A DNA stretch of 64,000 nucleotides from Microbulbifer mangrovi. GTDB taxonomy: Bacteria > Pseudomonadota > Gammaproteobacteria > Pseudomonadales > Cellvibrionaceae. The position numbers were made by a program, and so were the translations under genes. The stretch is from the NCBI RefSeq assembly GCF_002009015.1, contig NZ_LZDE01000347.1, forward strand, positions 89,025 through 153,024, in the 5' to 3' direction. The notes below the pieces were generated by a model. The model did not search any database. It saw nothing but the letters and a program-made list of their open reading frames with translations, and was not told the origin of the DNA. How positions within the stretch are numbered: position 1 is the first letter of the stretch; every line of letters begins with the position of its first letter. Of the stretch, positions 63,703 through 64,000 are shown piece after piece.

Positions 63703-64000
63703 TGAAACTTTCCTACTGCGCGTTAGCAGCGCTTGTCTGTGCCTCAAATCTTCACGCCGCCGACTGGGACGGGATTCCGGTACCCGCCGACCCCGGAGCG
63801 GGCAACACCTGGGAATTACAGTCGCTTTCTGACGACTTCAATTACAGCGCCCCGGCGGCCGGCAAGAGCAGTACTTTTTTTGAACGTTGGAGCGAGGGGT
63901 TCATCAATCCCTGGCTGGGACCGGACCTGACCGAGTTTTACGCACCAAACTCGTCTGTCGAAGGCGGCAACCTGGTGATCAAGGCGAGCCGCAAGCCGGG
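63703..64000 (+). CDS. Secreted GH16 beta-agarase, 3'-truncated by window edge
   Basis: Only the first 99 residues are visible. The signal MKLSYCALAALVCASNLHA is followed by ADWDGIPVPADPGAGNTW, then LSDDFNYSAPAAGK, FFERWSEGFINPWLGPDLTEFYAPNSSV and EGGNLVIKASR. This is the characteristic start of GH16 beta-agarases from Microbulbifer and relatives. The catalytic E-x-D-x-x-E strand lies beyond the window. It is an endo-agarase, secreted, that feeds the GH50 enzymes. It sits 69 bases after the operator palindrome. Confidence 0.9.

Noticed and set aside
1..64000. tRNA, rRNA, CRISPR array, prophage or integrase
   Set aside because: I saw no cloverleaf, rRNA core sequence, evenly spaced direct repeats or phage-type genes.

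Overview
The window reads as a polysaccharide-catabolism region from a marine, agar-degrading gammaproteobacterium, probably Microbulbifer or a close Cellvibrionales relative. Three things suggest this. The partial gene at the right edge has the N-terminus typical of Microbulbifer-type GH16 beta-agarases. Two GH50 exo-beta-agarases are present. The Sec, Tat and lipoprotein signals are Gram-negative in style. The assignment rests on remembered family features, not on a search.

Left part (about 1-37.6 kb): a carrageenan-type cluster. In order it holds a truncated S1 sulfatase, a Tat-exported FAD oxidoreductase overlapping a lipoprotein with a possible flavinylation motif, a giant LamG/haem-motif protein, a modular GH82 iota-carrageenase candidate, an aldo/keto reductase, an FG-GAP/ASPIC protein, and a clan GH-A exo-hydrolase. 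A minus-strand catabolic block follows: 3,6-anhydrogalactose dehydrogenase, an enolase-superfamily enzyme, KDGal kinase, KDPGal aldolase, a DUF4862-like protein, a sugar porter, an SDR, a Tat-exported lactonase, galactonate dehydratase and a second sulfatase. Two GH16 enzymes, a PhoD-like protein, a DUF1330 protein, a mutarotase-like protein and a second lactonase complete it. Together these could take sulfated galactans to D-galactose plus 3,6-anhydro-D-galactose, both ending in KDGal, then KDPGal, then pyruvate and glyceraldehyde-3-phosphate.

Right part (about 37.7-51.5 kb and 58.7-64 kb): an agar-type cluster that repeats the galactose branch (kinase, aldolase, dehydratase, SDR, porter). 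It adds a four-gene operon that fits the 3,6-anhydro-L-galactose route to D-KDG, two GH50 lipoproteins, an exported lactonase, a second type of MFS transporter, the start of a GH16 beta-agarase, and a GntR/FCD regulator.

Embedded block (51.5-58.7 kb): an IclR regulator diverges from an operon encoding a solute-binding-protein fold with no export signal, two paralogous class III CoA-transferases, a crotonase, an aldehyde dehydrogenase and a cupin. I do not recognise this pathway. It is the best candidate here for an undescribed system.

Regulation: each half has its own palindrome. AAACATATGATGTTT overlaps three carrageenan-cluster promoters at an identical position, plus a fourth weaker site. 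ATTGTTAACAAT and near variants recur in the agar-cluster promoters. A 141-bp MITE-like element with 16-bp terminal inverted repeats and TTAG target duplications lies at 12174-12314. No RNA genes, CRISPR arrays, TonB-dependent receptors, GH117 or GH127/129 enzymes were found, so outer-membrane import and terminal anhydro-sugar release must be encoded elsewhere.
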